Part shown: positions 50,355 through 58,731 of the stretch, piece after piece | How positions within the stretch are numbered: position 1 is the first letter of the stretch | Layout of the letters: the number at the start of each line of letters is the position of its first letter | Source of the DNA: RH-AL1 sp965214415 | GTDB lineage: Bacteria > Pseudomonadota > Alphaproteobacteria > Rhizobiales > Beijerinckiaceae | DNA length: 64,000 nt | Reading direction: 5' to 3' | Assembly: GCA_965214415.1 (NCBI GenBank) | Contig: CBDCBQ010000003.1 | Span: 2,480,001-2,544,000 of the forward strand | Position numbers and translations under genes: made by a program | The notes under the pieces: generated by a model | Database searches by the model: none | What the model was told of the DNA's origin: nothing | What the model saw: the letters and a program-made list of their open reading frames with translations, nothing else

Positions 50355-51230
50355 TCAGGTTTTCTCGCGGTAGAACACGTAGTCAGACGCGGCTTGCGGC
50401 GGCACCGCGATCAGCTTCGCGTAATTCCGCGCACCGATGACATCACGGAGATCGCTCAAGGATTCGACGAAGGCGGCGCTGACCTTCCGGACCAGGACGG
50501 CCTTCTCCAGCGTGCCGCGCTCCCAGGCATGCACCAGCGCCTCGCGTTTGTAGTAGAGCGATAGATAGATATCCTCGAGGTCGGGCGCGACGGCCTCGTA
50601 TTGCGCGCCGAGCACGGGCTTGATGATGCGATCATTGTTGGCGCGCACCAGCTCCCATTCATCCTTGAGGCCGCCACCCAGGACCTTCACGACAGCGTCG
50701 ACCTTGGCGTCCGAAATGCGGCCGGGATGCTCCTTGTTGACTGCCGCGGCCGCGTCCTTGACCTGCGTGACGAAGACACCGAGCTTGAGACCGTAGATGC
50801 CGCACAGGAGCGTCGCGATCTCGTTGCCAGGCGAGTTGCGGACTGTAATGCCGGCCGGCAGAAGGATGCGGTTCGAGCACTGATCGCAGACGCCGGTGAC
50901 GCCATAGTCGATGCCGGCGCGACCATCCGGGCCGGCGATTGCTCGGGCCCACAGCTCGTCGCCGTTCCCCGTGGCGACGATGGTGGCAACGCTCGGGTCC
51001 TCCGGGTAGGTCCGGCCGAAGCATCCCCATTGCGTGCCGGTCGAGGTCGCGACGCAGGTATGGTCGAGCGGCCAAGTGGGCAGCTGCTTGATCGGATGCC
51101 ACTGCGTCGGCATCGCGTAGGCGGTGAAGCCGACGTCGGTCTCGGCAGCCTCTGCCAACGCAAGCGGTGCCGTAGCGGCGCTCGCGGCGGCAAAGGCCAC
51201 GCCGAGGTTGAAACCACGTCTCGAGATCAT
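50355..51230 (-). CDS. Tat-exported periplasmic protein of unknown function
   Basis: 291 residues. The signal MISRRGFNLGVAFAAASAAT has the twin Arg followed by Gly-Phe and a hydrophobic stretch, consistent with Tat export; cleavage is likely near residue 28. The mature part is distinctive: CVATSTGTQWGCFG, then CDQCSNRILLPAG (a C-x2-C pair) and a later single Cys in TLLCGIYG. A metal or disulphide role is possible. I do not recognise the family. ATG 51230 is preferred; the in-frame start at 51305 would hide the Tat motif. It is convergent with rmd, ten bases away. Confidence 0.7.
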   Translation of the reverse strand: MISRRGFNLGVAFAAASAATAPLALAEAAETDVGFTAYAMPTQWHPIKQLPTWPLDHTCVATSTGTQWGCFGRTYPEDPSVATIVATGNGDELWARAIAGPDGRAGIDYGVTGVCDQCSNRILLPAGITVRNSPGNEIATLLCGIYGLKLGVFVTQVKDAAAAVNKEHPGRISDAKVDAVVKVLGGGLKDEWELVRANNDRIIKPVLGAQYEAVAPDLEDIYLSLYYKREALVHAWERGTLEKAVLVRKVSAAFVESLSDLRDVIGARNYAKLIAVPPQAASDYVFYREKT

Positions 51231-51332
51231 TTGCGTACCCGCGCGCGCAAAAAGGGGCGCCCTTCTACTCACATTGCATATAGTCCGCGCCGCGCCCGGC
51301 CACATCCGCCGCGAGCGGTCATCTGGCGCGGA

Positions 51333-52634
51333 TCAGCCGTTCAGCGCACGCTGGGTCTGCAGCGCCACCGCGAGCAGCGCCGCATCGTGCCCGCTGCGCG
51401 CGGCGAGCTGGACGCCAACGGGCATCCCATTCGGGCCGGTGCCGGCGGGCAACGTGAGGCACGGCAGCTGCAACTGCGTCCACACGCGATTGAAAGCCGG
51501 GTCGCCGGTCGCCTGCAGACCCTTCGGCGCCTCCCCCGGCGCCGACGGCGAGAGGATGATGTCGGCGTCGCCGAACACGCTGTCGATGTCGCGGATCAGC
51601 TCGCGCGTCGTCGCGATCGCGGCATCGTAGGCGCGCGCAGAGATGGCGCGGCCCTCGTCGAGATAGGTCTTGAGGATCGACGAGAGCTTCGACTCGTGCA
51701 GCCGGCGCTCGTGGCCGAGCGACTTGTCCATGTCGTAGGCCATGACGAGGCGCTGCAGCCGGGCGATCTGCTGCAGCGACGGCGGCGACGGCAGATCGCG
51801 CACGACATGCCCGGCTCGCTCGAGGGCCGCCATCGCGCGGTCGAGCGCGGCGACGGTCTCGGGTTCGGCCTCGCCCGGATAGGGCTCGCGCAGCACGGCG
51901 ATCCTGAACGGCCCTTCCTCGCCTTGCGGCTTCAGCGACGGCCGCGCGGTGAGCCCCGACACCGCGAAGATCGCGTCCTCGACGTCGCGGGTGATCACGC
52001 CGACCGTGTCGAGCCAATCCGACAGCACCTTGACGCCGGCGCGCGGGATCAGTCCCCAGCTCGGCTTGTAGCCGACGACGCCGCAATAGGCGGCCGGGCG
52101 GATGATCGATCCCGCCGTCTGCGTGCCGAAGGCGATCGGCACGAGGCCGGCGCCGACGGCCGCCGCCGAGCCCTGCGAGGAGCCACCGGGCGTGCGCTCG
52201 GGATCGTGCGGGTTCACCGTCTTGCCGGGCTGGTAGTAGGCGAACTCGGTCGTCACCGTCTTGCCGATGACGATGGCCCCCGCGCCTCGCGCCTGCGCCA
52301 CGCAGGCGGCATCGGCGACAGGACGATGGCGATCGTAAATGTCGGAACCGTAGGCGGTCGGCATGTCGGCCGTGTCGATATTGTCCTTCACCGCGATCGG
52401 GATTCCCGCGAGCGGGGGCACCTTGTCGCCGAGCCGGCGCGCCTTGTCCGCGGCCTGCGCGTCCATGAGCGCGGCCTCGGCGCAAACGATGACGAACGCG
52501 CCCAGCGTCGGATCGCGCGCGGCGATTTGCTCGAGGGTTTCACGAACTGCGGCTTCGGCCGTCGTGCTTCCCGCGGCCAGGGCGGCCGCGAGGACGCGAG
52601 CAGGCGGGCAGACGGAAGACGGAGGTACTATCAT
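51333..52634 (-). CDS. Amidase signature family hydrolase
   Basis: 433 residues. The Ser-cisSer-Lys machinery is complete: Lys in IAVKDNIDTADMP, the Ser-rich GGSSQGSAAAV and the nucleophile in GTQTAGSIIRPAAYCG. This family hydrolyses amides. It is not part of a gatCAB operon and lacks GatA context, so it is a stand-alone amidase of unknown substrate, as commonly annotated in Hyphomicrobiales. ATG 52634 has AGAGAAG upstream; ATG 52655 in the same frame is the alternative. The upstream spacer is made of 17-bp repeats. Confidence 0.9.
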   Translation of the reverse strand: MIVPPSSVCPPARVLAAALAAGSTTAEAAVRETLEQIAARDPTLGAFVIVCAEAALMDAQAADKARRLGDKVPPLAGIPIAVKDNIDTADMPTAYGSDIYDRHRPVADAACVAQARGAGAIVIGKTVTTEFAYYQPGKTVNPHDPERTPGGSSQGSAAAVGAGLVPIAFGTQTAGSIIRPAAYCGVVGYKPSWGLIPRAGVKVLSDWLDTVGVITRDVEDAIFAVSGLTARPSLKPQGEEGPFRIAVLREPYPGEAEPETVAALDRAMAALERAGHVVRDLPSPPSLQQIARLQRLVMAYDMDKSLGHERRLHESKLSSILKTYLDEGRAISARAYDAAIATTRELIRDIDSVFGDADIILSPSAPGEAPKGLQATGDPAFNRVWTQLQLPCLTLPAGTGPNGMPVGVQLAARSGHDAALLAVALQTQRALNG

Positions 52635-52673
52635 GTCGGCTTCTCTAGGCGGCAAATGCCGCAGCGTCGACAG

Positions 52674-52724
52674 CCTCGGCGTCAGCCGGTCCTCGGCGTC
52701 AGCCGGTCCTCGACGTCAGCCAGT
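52674..52724. repeat. 17-bp tandem repeat, three units, between pncA and the amidase gene
   Basis: Units CCTCGGCGTCAGCCGGT (52674), an identical copy (52691) and CCTCGACGTCAGCCAGT (52708), followed by a decayed partial copy to about 52750. The array fills the space between the pncA stop and the amidase start. Confidence 0.8.
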
Positions 52725-52741
52725 CCCCGACGTCTTCGACG

Positions 52742-53395
52742 TCAGGCCAGCAGCGCGGCCGAGGCGATGCGGGTCACGCCGGCCGCGTCCATGTCGGCCG
52801 AGGCCCGCGCCATCGAGCCGTCGGCGTCGATGCCGCGCGTCGCATCCTCGACGAGGAAGGTGTCGAAACCCGCGCCGGCCGCGTCGATCGCTGTCCAGGC
52901 CGCGCAGAAATCAGTCGCCAGGCCGACCACGAACACGCGGGTGAACCCGTGCTCGCGGAGATAGCCGGCAAGCCCCGTCGGCGTCGCGCGGTCGGCCTCG
53001 AGGAAGGCCGAGTAGCTGTCGAGATGGCGTCGGTGCCCCTTGCGGATCACCAGCTGCGCGTGCGGCACGTCGAGCGCATCGGCGATGTCGGCGCCAGGCG
53101 AGCCTTGCAGGCAGTGATCGGGCCACAGCACCTGATCGCGGCCATCACCCAGCCGGATGCTTTCGAACGGCGTCCTGTCATCGTGGCTGGAGGCAAAGGA
53201 GACATGCCCGTCCGGGTGCCAGTCCTGGGTGAGCACCACATGCGCGAACCGCGCGGCGAGCCGGTTGATCGGGTCGATCACGGCGTGTCCATCCGGAACG
53301 GCAAGGGCGCCGCCGGGCAGGAAATCGTTTTGGACATCGACCACGATAAGGACATCGGACGCGGTCGGCGAATCGATCGAGGACGCGGGCGGCAT
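52742..53395 (-). CDS. pncA: Nicotinamidase (pyrazinamidase)
   Basis: 217 residues of the isochorismatase-like fold. The catalytic triad is visible as Asp in VVDVQNDFLPGG, Lys in VIRKGHRRHLDSYSAF and Cys in VGLATDFCAAWT. Metal-binding residues are in DWHPDGHVSFAS. The enzyme deamidates nicotinamide to nicotinate for NAD salvage. The start is probably ATG 53395; GTG 53419 is possible. Its 3' end abuts the repeat spacer before the amidase gene, so the two may share a transcript. Confidence 0.93.
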   Translation of the reverse strand: MPPASSIDSPTASDVLIVVDVQNDFLPGGALAVPDGHAVIDPINRLAARFAHVVLTQDWHPDGHVSFASSHDDRTPFESIRLGDGRDQVLWPDHCLQGSPGADIADALDVPHAQLVIRKGHRRHLDSYSAFLEADRATPTGLAGYLREHGFTRVFVVGLATDFCAAWTAIDAAGAGFDTFLVEDATRGIDADGSMARASADMDAAGVTRIASAALLA

Positions 53396-53555
53396 GCTGG
53401 AACCAACCAATCGCGACACAGTGCGTCAATCGCGTGACGGTGCGTCCCCCGTACCAAAGCCGGCCGAATCATGTCATGGATAGGGGTGCGTCAGAATATC
53501 GCATGTCGGATCGGCGTGACCGACGATTTATTCTTTGGGATGAGGAGGAGGTTCT

Positions 53556-54065
53556 ATGCTCGACGCGATCGCGCCAGGGGCGGCTGTTTTTGAGCCGGAA
53601 GAGGTCGACGTGCTGACCGCCGCCTGCGGGCTGGCGATCCGCAAGATAGACCGGGCTACCCGCGACGACCCCGAGGTTCGCGATAAGGTCGCGAAGCTTA
53701 TCCACAATCTGGGTCGCAGCCGCTTGCGGCACCACAAGAAGCTGAAGGATGCGGCCGATGCCGCTTCGCTCGCCGAGGAGGCGGCCGATCTGCTCGGCTA
53801 TTTGCGCGATGCGCCGGACCTTCACGTGGCCAGCGAGAGCGCGACGCCGTCTCGCCGACAGGTTCCCTTCTTTCCGGCCAACGTGCGTTTGCCGCCGACG
53901 TCCATCCTGCGCCCCCGCACGCCGGAGGCACCGCAAAGCGCCATCGTCGCGGGAACGACAACAAACAGCAACGCGACGAGCACCACGGCGTCGGCACGTT
54001 CCAGAACAAAGCCTGCTAGTGCGGGTCGAACCGCGCCGAGTTCACGTTCCAAAAAAACCCGGTGA
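53556..54065 (+). CDS. Hypothetical protein with helical N-terminal half
   Basis: 169 residues starting MLDAIAPGAAVFEPEEVDVL. ATG 53556 has a perfect AGGAGG at ideal spacing. The first ~90 residues are a convincing acidic/basic helical domain (KVAKLIHNLGRSRLRHHKKL, ASLAEEAADLLGYLRD). The last ~75 residues turn Ser/Thr/Arg-rich and low-complexity and overlap the gene on the other strand by 50 bases. The C-terminal part may be a disordered tail, or a frameshift may have replaced the native end. No family is recognised. Confidence 0.6.
   Translation: MLDAIAPGAAVFEPEEVDVLTAACGLAIRKIDRATRDDPEVRDKVAKLIHNLGRSRLRHHKKLKDAADAASLAEEAADLLGYLRDAPDLHVASESATPSRRQVPFFPANVRLPPTSILRPRTPEAPQSAIVAGTTTNSNATSTTASARSRTKPASAGRTAPSSRSKKTR
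53822..54052 (-). CDS. Possible small membrane protein, antisense to the 53556 gene (uncertain)
   Basis: 76 residues. One good membrane segment (AVVLVALLFVVVPATMALCG, about residues 22-41) is preceded by MERELGAVRPALAGFVLERA and followed by a basic, Gly-rich tail. It lies opposite the low-complexity 3' half of the 53556 gene, so only one of the two can be coding over most of this stretch. No ribosome site stands out. Listed because the hydrophobic segment is unusual for a chance frame. Confidence 0.25.
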   Translation of the reverse strand: MERELGAVRPALAGFVLERADAVVLVALLFVVVPATMALCGASGVRGRRMDVGGKRTLAGKKGTCRRDGVALSLAT

Positions 54066-54510
54066 TCGACGGCATGACAGAAGGCTGCGCGCTCGGGTCT
54101 TCGCCGACGACGGCCGGCGAACTCACGTAGGACGGTGTGAACGCATAACCCTGTCCGTATCCGCGAACGTGCGGATCATTGCGACAGACATAGGCGTCAC
54201 TTGTCGCAACGCGTGGATCGCAAGGGTATGGCGTTCCCTGGGTCACGGCCTGGGCCTGATCGTACGCTTCCTCCGCCGAATAGCGGCGCTGGAAATGCGA
54301 CCGGGCGACCGCCGCGTCGCCGTAAGTCTGCTCGATGGTCCCAAGCCGGCTCGGCGGCGCGATGCCGGCCAATTCGATTGCGTCCTCGCTGGGCGGCGTG
54401 AAACGCACAGCGCCAGGCGCGACGACGTGGTGATGCTTTCGCGAATGCGCGGCGGCGGTCGTCGCAAGCGTTGCGATGGCGAGAGCGGCGACAAAGCTCG
54501 ACAGGCGCAT
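54016..54510 (-). CDS. Secreted His/Tyr-rich protein of unknown function
   Basis: 164 residues. A signal peptide (MRLSSFVAALAIATLATTAA) is followed by a His cluster (HSRKHHH) and a mature region with two Cys (YPCDPR, YVCRND) and many Tyr/Pro/Gly. ATG 54510 has TAGGAGA five bases upstream. The frame is open for a long way upstream, antisense to nothing and through an Arg-rich region, but the signal peptide fixes this start. A periplasmic or surface structural role is possible; the family is not recognised. Confidence 0.72.
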   Translation of the reverse strand: MRLSSFVAALAIATLATTAAAHSRKHHHVVAPGAVRFTPPSEDAIELAGIAPPSRLGTIEQTYGDAAVARSHFQRRYSAEEAYDQAQAVTQGTPYPCDPRVATSDAYVCRNDPHVRGYGQGYAFTPSYVSSPAVVGEDPSAQPSVMPSITGFFWNVNSARFDPH

Positions 54511-54581
54511 GGCGTCTCCTATCGCGGCCCAGCCGCGCGACAAACCGCACCCTAGCCCCGCGCCACCTCGCAAGCGAGGCT

Positions 54582-55583
54582 TCAGGCGCCGAAGCGAGCG
54601 CGGTAGTCCTGCGGTGTCGCAGCGATCACACGCAGGAAGCTGCGGCGCATCGTTTCCTCGGAGCCGAACCCGCATTTCTGCGCGATCCGCTTTACCGGCA
54701 GGCGGGACTCCGACAAGAGTCGTCGCGCCGCCTCGACCCGCAGACGCTCGACCGCGCGTCCGGGGGTTGTCCCCGTCGCCTCGACATAACGCCGGCTGAA
54801 GCTGCGCTCGCTCATTCCGGACTTGTCGGCCATGGCCGGCAGCGTGATCTCGTCGGCGAGATGCGCGCCAATCCAGTCGTGCAGCGCGCCGAAACGATCC
54901 TCTGCCGACTGCAGGGACAGCGCGGCGCTGAATTGCGCCTGCCCGCCAGGGCGCTTGAGGAAGACGACGAGGTAACGCGCGACCGCCAGCGCCAGAGTCC
55001 GGCCGAGATCCTCCTCGAGCATCGCCAGCGCCAGATCGATGCCCGATGTCACGCCCGCCGACGTCCAGACGTCGCCGTCGCGCACGAAGATCGGGTCCGG
55101 CTCGACGCGCACCGCGGGATAGCGGCGGGCAAGGTCGTCGCAAAACGACCAATGCGTCGTCGCGCGCCGGCCATCGAGAAGGCCCGCGGCGGCCAGCAGC
55201 TTTGCCCCGGTACACACGGAGGCGACGCGCCGGGCTCGGCTCGCGCGCTCGCGCAGCCACGCGACCAGGGCCGGATCGGCGGCCGCCGCCTCGACGCCGG
55301 TGCCGCCGGCGACCAGCAGCGTGTCGAGCTCGGCCGCCGCGGGCGGCAACGGATGCGCGAGGAGCTCGACGCCCGCCGACGCGACGATCCCGCCGATGCC
55401 CGCCTCGAGCTTGGCCACGACGCGCGGCGCGTAGGGTGGCGATCCGCCGGCCTCGGCAACCAAGTCGTTGGCCGTGGCGAAGACCTGCAGGGGTCCCGTC
55501 ACATCGAGCAGCTGGACGCGTGGAAACGCCAGCACATCGATGGTACGGATCGGATCTGGCGCGAAAAGAGGGGTCTTTGGCAT
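54582..55583 (-). CDS. GlxA/FtrA-type regulator: DJ-1/PfpI domain fused to AraC DNA-binding domain
   Basis: 333 residues. The N-terminal DJ-1/PfpI (class I amidotransferase-like) domain (about 12-200) has the nucleophile-elbow Cys in SVCTGAKLLAAAG and the family stretch GRRATTHWSF. The C-terminal AraC double helix-turn-helix (about 225-330) shows MSERSFSRRYVEATGTTPGR and VKRIAQKCGFGSEETMRRSF. Such proteins activate or repress genes for amine, arginine or isonitrile-type metabolism. It is transcribed away from the PfpI gene at 55649, with 65 bases between, and probably controls it. Confidence 0.92.
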   Translation of the reverse strand: MPKTPLFAPDPIRTIDVLAFPRVQLLDVTGPLQVFATANDLVAEAGGSPPYAPRVVAKLEAGIGGIVASAGVELLAHPLPPAAAELDTLLVAGGTGVEAAAADPALVAWLRERASRARRVASVCTGAKLLAAAGLLDGRRATTHWSFCDDLARRYPAVRVEPDPIFVRDGDVWTSAGVTSGIDLALAMLEEDLGRTLALAVARYLVVFLKRPGGQAQFSAALSLQSAEDRFGALHDWIGAHLADEITLPAMADKSGMSERSFSRRYVEATGTTPGRAVERLRVEAARRLLSESRLPVKRIAQKCGFGSEETMRRSFLRVIAATPQDYRARFGA

Positions 55584-55648
55584 TATCGCCAGACCTTAGG
55601 CTTGTATGCCTCGCTCGTCCAACTTCACTTCACCGCGAGGAGCGGCTC

Positions 55649-56356
55649 ATGATCCCCCAGGATAAGCACCTGACCATCGGCTCCCTTTTGTTCGAAGGGC
55701 TCGATCAGATCGATCTCACAGGCCCGTTCGAGGTGCTGTCGCGCATTCCGAACTCCACATACCGGCTCTACGGCAAGACGACCGACACGGTGCGCGACCT
55801 CAAGGGCCTCAAGCTGACGCCGGACGCGACCCTAGCCGACGCGCCGCAACTCGACGTCCTGCACGTGCCCGGCGGCTACGGCCAGGAGGCGCTGATGGAT
55901 GACGAGGAGGTGCTGGGCTGGCTCCGGCGTCAGGCCGCGGGCGCACGCGTCTTCTCGGTGTGCACGGGCGCGCTGCTGTGCGGGGCCGCGGGCCTCTTGC
56001 GCGGGCGGCGGGCGACGACGCATTGGACCACGTTTCACCTGCTGCCGTACTTCGGCGCGATCCCGGTCGACGAGCGCGTCGTGATCGACGGCGACTGGAT
56101 ATTCGCGGCCGGCGTGACGGCGGGCATCGACGGCGCGCTGCGCCTCGCCGCGGAGCTGCGCGGCGAGGACGCGGCCAAGACGATCCAACTCTACATGGTC
56201 TATGCGCCGGAACCGCCGTTCGACGCCGGCACGCCGGAGACCGCGCCGCCGGCGATCCTCGAGGCGGCGCGGCGCTCCGCGGAGGCGATCACCACCCGGC
56301 GCGAGGCGACGGCGCGCCGCGTGGCCGACAGGCTCGGCGTCACCCTGCCGGCCTGA
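55649..56356 (+). CDS. DJ-1/PfpI family protein, isonitrile hydratase-like
   Basis: 235 residues. The core has VLHVPGGYGQEALM, the nucleophile Cys in SVCTGALLCGAAG and GRRATTHWTTFHLL. This matches the isonitrile hydratase (InhA) branch, which adds water to isonitriles to give N-formamides. The ~35-residue Ala/Arg-rich helical C-terminal extension is also seen in relatives. ATG 55649 has GAGGAG upstream. It diverges from the GlxA-type regulator, whose N-terminal domain is a paralogue of this protein. Confidence 0.87.
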   Translation: MIPQDKHLTIGSLLFEGLDQIDLTGPFEVLSRIPNSTYRLYGKTTDTVRDLKGLKLTPDATLADAPQLDVLHVPGGYGQEALMDDEEVLGWLRRQAAGARVFSVCTGALLCGAAGLLRGRRATTHWTTFHLLPYFGAIPVDERVVIDGDWIFAAGVTAGIDGALRLAAELRGEDAAKTIQLYMVYAPEPPFDAGTPETAPPAILEAARRSAEAITTRREATARRVADRLGVTLPA

Positions 56357-56461
56357 TCGCCAATTGGCGCAAAGCGAGGGCTTTATGGCGCCTGCGCCAG
56401 GAGGCCTATTCCTACATGGAGAATACGCCAGCCGGTTGGCGGGCAAGTTTGGAGACCGACA

Positions 56462-56851
56462 ATGAAGACGACGACGTTCACTGAAATGGCGGCGCCCGAG
56501 TGGTTGCTCGCGATGTGGAAGGAGATCGACGACAAGACCTTTGGCAAGGGCTTCGATTGCTTCGCGGAAGACGCTGTCTGCAACCTTGGCGTCGCCGACT
56601 GGCACGGGCGCGAGGCGATCCGCCGGAACCTTCGCGACTTCATCGACAAAGGGTTTACCGCGAACCACGAGGTCGTTGAATATCTCGACAGCCCGACGCT
56701 GAAGATCTTCCACGGCAAGGTCGCGATGACGTTCGACGATCCCAAGACCGCGAGCGTCCGGCCGACGATGACGCATTTCTTCTACATGGACGAAAACGAC
56801 TCGACGAAAGTCAAGCGTTGGGTGGGTTCGGTCGGCCCGACGGGATTTTGA
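56462..56851 (+). CDS. SnoaL-like (NTF2-fold) protein
   Basis: 129 residues. The NTF2-like alpha+beta cone pattern is visible: LLAMWKEIDDKTFGKGFDCF, AEDAVCNLG, GREAIRRNLRDFI and a strand-rich C-terminal half (VEYLDSPTLKIFHGKVAMTF, MTHFFYM). SnoaL-like proteins are small-molecule-binding proteins or minor enzymes; the substrate is unknown. ATG 56462 has GGAG eight or nine bases upstream. It lies about 100 bases after the isonitrile hydratase-like gene on the same strand, so a shared transcript is possible. Confidence 0.82.
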   Translation: MKTTTFTEMAAPEWLLAMWKEIDDKTFGKGFDCFAEDAVCNLGVADWHGREAIRRNLRDFIDKGFTANHEVVEYLDSPTLKIFHGKVAMTFDDPKTASVRPTMTHFFYMDENDSTKVKRWVGSVGPTGF

Positions 56852-56853
56852 GC

Positions 56854-57075
56854 TTACCGACCGCCGCCGAAGCGAGGGTCGTCGGGGCGGCCGGCCCAGT
56901 CGATGGAGTCGAGCTGGGCCTGCCGCGCGGCGGCCATGATCGCATCGGCATCGATGTTTTCGTCGATGAGACGCTTCAGCCGCTTCACCACGGCGCTGTC
57001 GAAGCCGACGGTGGCGCAGGCGGCATAGACCTCCTTCGCGTAGGCGATCTCGGCGCTGTCGCGGGCCGCGTTCAT
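56854..57075 (-). CDS. Small hypothetical protein coupled to malic enzyme
   Basis: 73 residues starting MNAARDSAEIAYAKEVYAAC. Helical N-terminal two thirds and a short disordered end (DWAGRPDDPRFGGGR). Its ATG overlaps the malic enzyme stop (ATGA), a strong sign of coupled translation. The family is not recognised. A partner or modulator of the enzyme is conceivable, but only position supports it. Confidence 0.7.
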   Translation of the reverse strand: MNAARDSAEIAYAKEVYAACATVGFDSAVVKRLKRLIDENIDADAIMAAARQAQLDSIDWAGRPDDPRFGGGR

Positions 57076-58712
57076 TCGGGCGGAATCGCCGCGTAGACGG
57101 GCTTGTAGGCGCGCTCGCGCACATGGCCCTCGATGTCGTCGGGGCGAGGCACGCCCGCGAGATCGTTGTCGAAGATGTAGGTCGCGACGCGGACCGCCGT
57201 GTTGAGCGAGGCCTCGAAAATGTGGCTCTGCGGCGGATAGATGAGGCCCGTCGCCAACGTCTCGTCCGAGACCTGCTCGGCGACGGCCTTCGCCGCCTCG
57301 ATGAACATCGCGTCCGTGACGCGCTTGGCCTCGGTCGCCAGCACCGCCATGCCCATGGCCGGAAAGATGTAGACGTTGTTGCCCTGCCCCGGCACGAACG
57401 TCTTGTCACCGAGCTTGACCGGCGGAAACGGGCTGCCCGAGGCGAAGATCGCCTTGCCGCCGGACCAGGTGTAGGCCTCTTCCGCCGTGCATTCCGAGCG
57501 GCTCGTCGGGTTGGAATAGGGAAAGACGATCGGCCGCTCGTTGAGCTTCGTCATCGCCTCGATGACCTGCTTGTTGAAGAGCTTCGGCACCGTCGAGACG
57601 CCGATGATGCCGGTCGGCTCGAGCTGCTCGATCGCCTCGACGAAGGTTTTGACCCCATCCTTGTCGATCGCGAACGGCTTCTGGAAGTCGGCGAGATCGG
57701 TGCGCGATTTGGTCATCAAGCCGTTGACATCGTAGAGCGCGTTGCGCGCGCGCGCGGCGTCGATGTCCAAACCTTCGACGACCATCGCCTGGCTGATCAG
57801 CTCGGCGATGCCCGTCGCCGCCGAGCCGCCGCCGAGGAACAGGAAGCGCTGGTCGACGAGCTTGCCCTTCGAGATGTGCAGCGCGCCGAAGATGCCGGCG
57901 AGCGCGACGGCCGCCGTGCCCTGGATGTCGTCGTTGTAGGTGCAGATCTCGTCGCGGTAGCGCGCGAGGATCGGCACCGCGTTGAAGTTCGCGAAATCCT
58001 CCCACTGGATGCAGCACTTCGGGAAGCGCGTCGTCGCCGCCTGCACGAACTCATCGACGAAGGCGTGATAGTCCTCGCCGCGCACGCGCTCCTGGCGCAG
58101 GCCGAGATAGAGCGGGTCCTCGAGCAGATCGGTGTTGTTGGTGCCGACGTCGAGCGTGATCGGCAGGGTGAGCGCGGGGGGCACGCCGGCGCAGGCGGTG
58201 TAGAGCGCGAGCTTGCCGATCGGAATGCCCATGCCGCCGACGCCCTGGTCGCCGAGGCCGAGGATGCGCTCGCCGTCGGTGACCACGATGAAGCGGACGT
58301 CCGTCTGCGGCCAATTGCCGAGGATTTCGTGGATGCGGCCCTTGGCGGTGATCGGCAGGTACATGCCGCGCGTTGCGCGGAACGTATGATCGAACTTCTG
58401 GCAGGCCTCGCCGACCGTCGGCGTATAGACGAGCGGCATGAAACGCGCCGGGTCCGACATCAGGATCGCGTAGAACAGCGTCTCATTGCGCGCCTGCAGA
58501 TCGGACAGGAAGAGATAGCGCTGGAGATCGTTGTCCTGCGCCTCGAGTTCGGCGTGGATGCGCGCGATCTGCACGTCGAGCGTGATGGTGCGCGGCGGCA
58601 GCAGGCCCTCGAGGCCGTAGCGACGGCGCTCCTCGTCCGAATAGGCGGTCCCCTTATTGAGATGCGGGTCGTGCAGGCGAGGGTAACCCGTCAGTCCGCC
58701 GTCCTTCAGCAT
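57072..58712 (-). CDS. NAD-dependent malic enzyme (decarboxylating)
   Basis: 546 residues, the eukaryote-like single-domain type (SfcA/MaeA length) rather than the ~760-residue fusion type. Landmarks are the catalytic Tyr in PLVYTPTVGEACQ, Lys in MGIPIGKLALY, the metal ligands in CIQWEDFAN and DEICTYNDDIQGTA, and the dinucleotide fold FLGGGSAATGIAEL. It converts malate to pyruvate and CO2, feeding acetyl-CoA synthesis during growth on C4 acids. NAD versus NADP preference is inferred from type, not read from a residue. The small gene downstream overlaps its stop. Confidence 0.94.
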   Translation of the reverse strand: MLKDGGLTGYPRLHDPHLNKGTAYSDEERRRYGLEGLLPPRTITLDVQIARIHAELEAQDNDLQRYLFLSDLQARNETLFYAILMSDPARFMPLVYTPTVGEACQKFDHTFRATRGMYLPITAKGRIHEILGNWPQTDVRFIVVTDGERILGLGDQGVGGMGIPIGKLALYTACAGVPPALTLPITLDVGTNNTDLLEDPLYLGLRQERVRGEDYHAFVDEFVQAATTRFPKCCIQWEDFANFNAVPILARYRDEICTYNDDIQGTAAVALAGIFGALHISKGKLVDQRFLFLGGGSAATGIAELISQAMVVEGLDIDAARARNALYDVNGLMTKSRTDLADFQKPFAIDKDGVKTFVEAIEQLEPTGIIGVSTVPKLFNKQVIEAMTKLNERPIVFPYSNPTSRSECTAEEAYTWSGGKAIFASGSPFPPVKLGDKTFVPGQGNNVYIFPAMGMAVLATEAKRVTDAMFIEAAKAVAEQVSDETLATGLIYPPQSHIFEASLNTAVRVATYIFDNDLAGVPRPDDIEGHVRERAYKPVYAAIPPE

Positions 58713-58731
58713 GGCTGCGTGCTCCGCGAGG

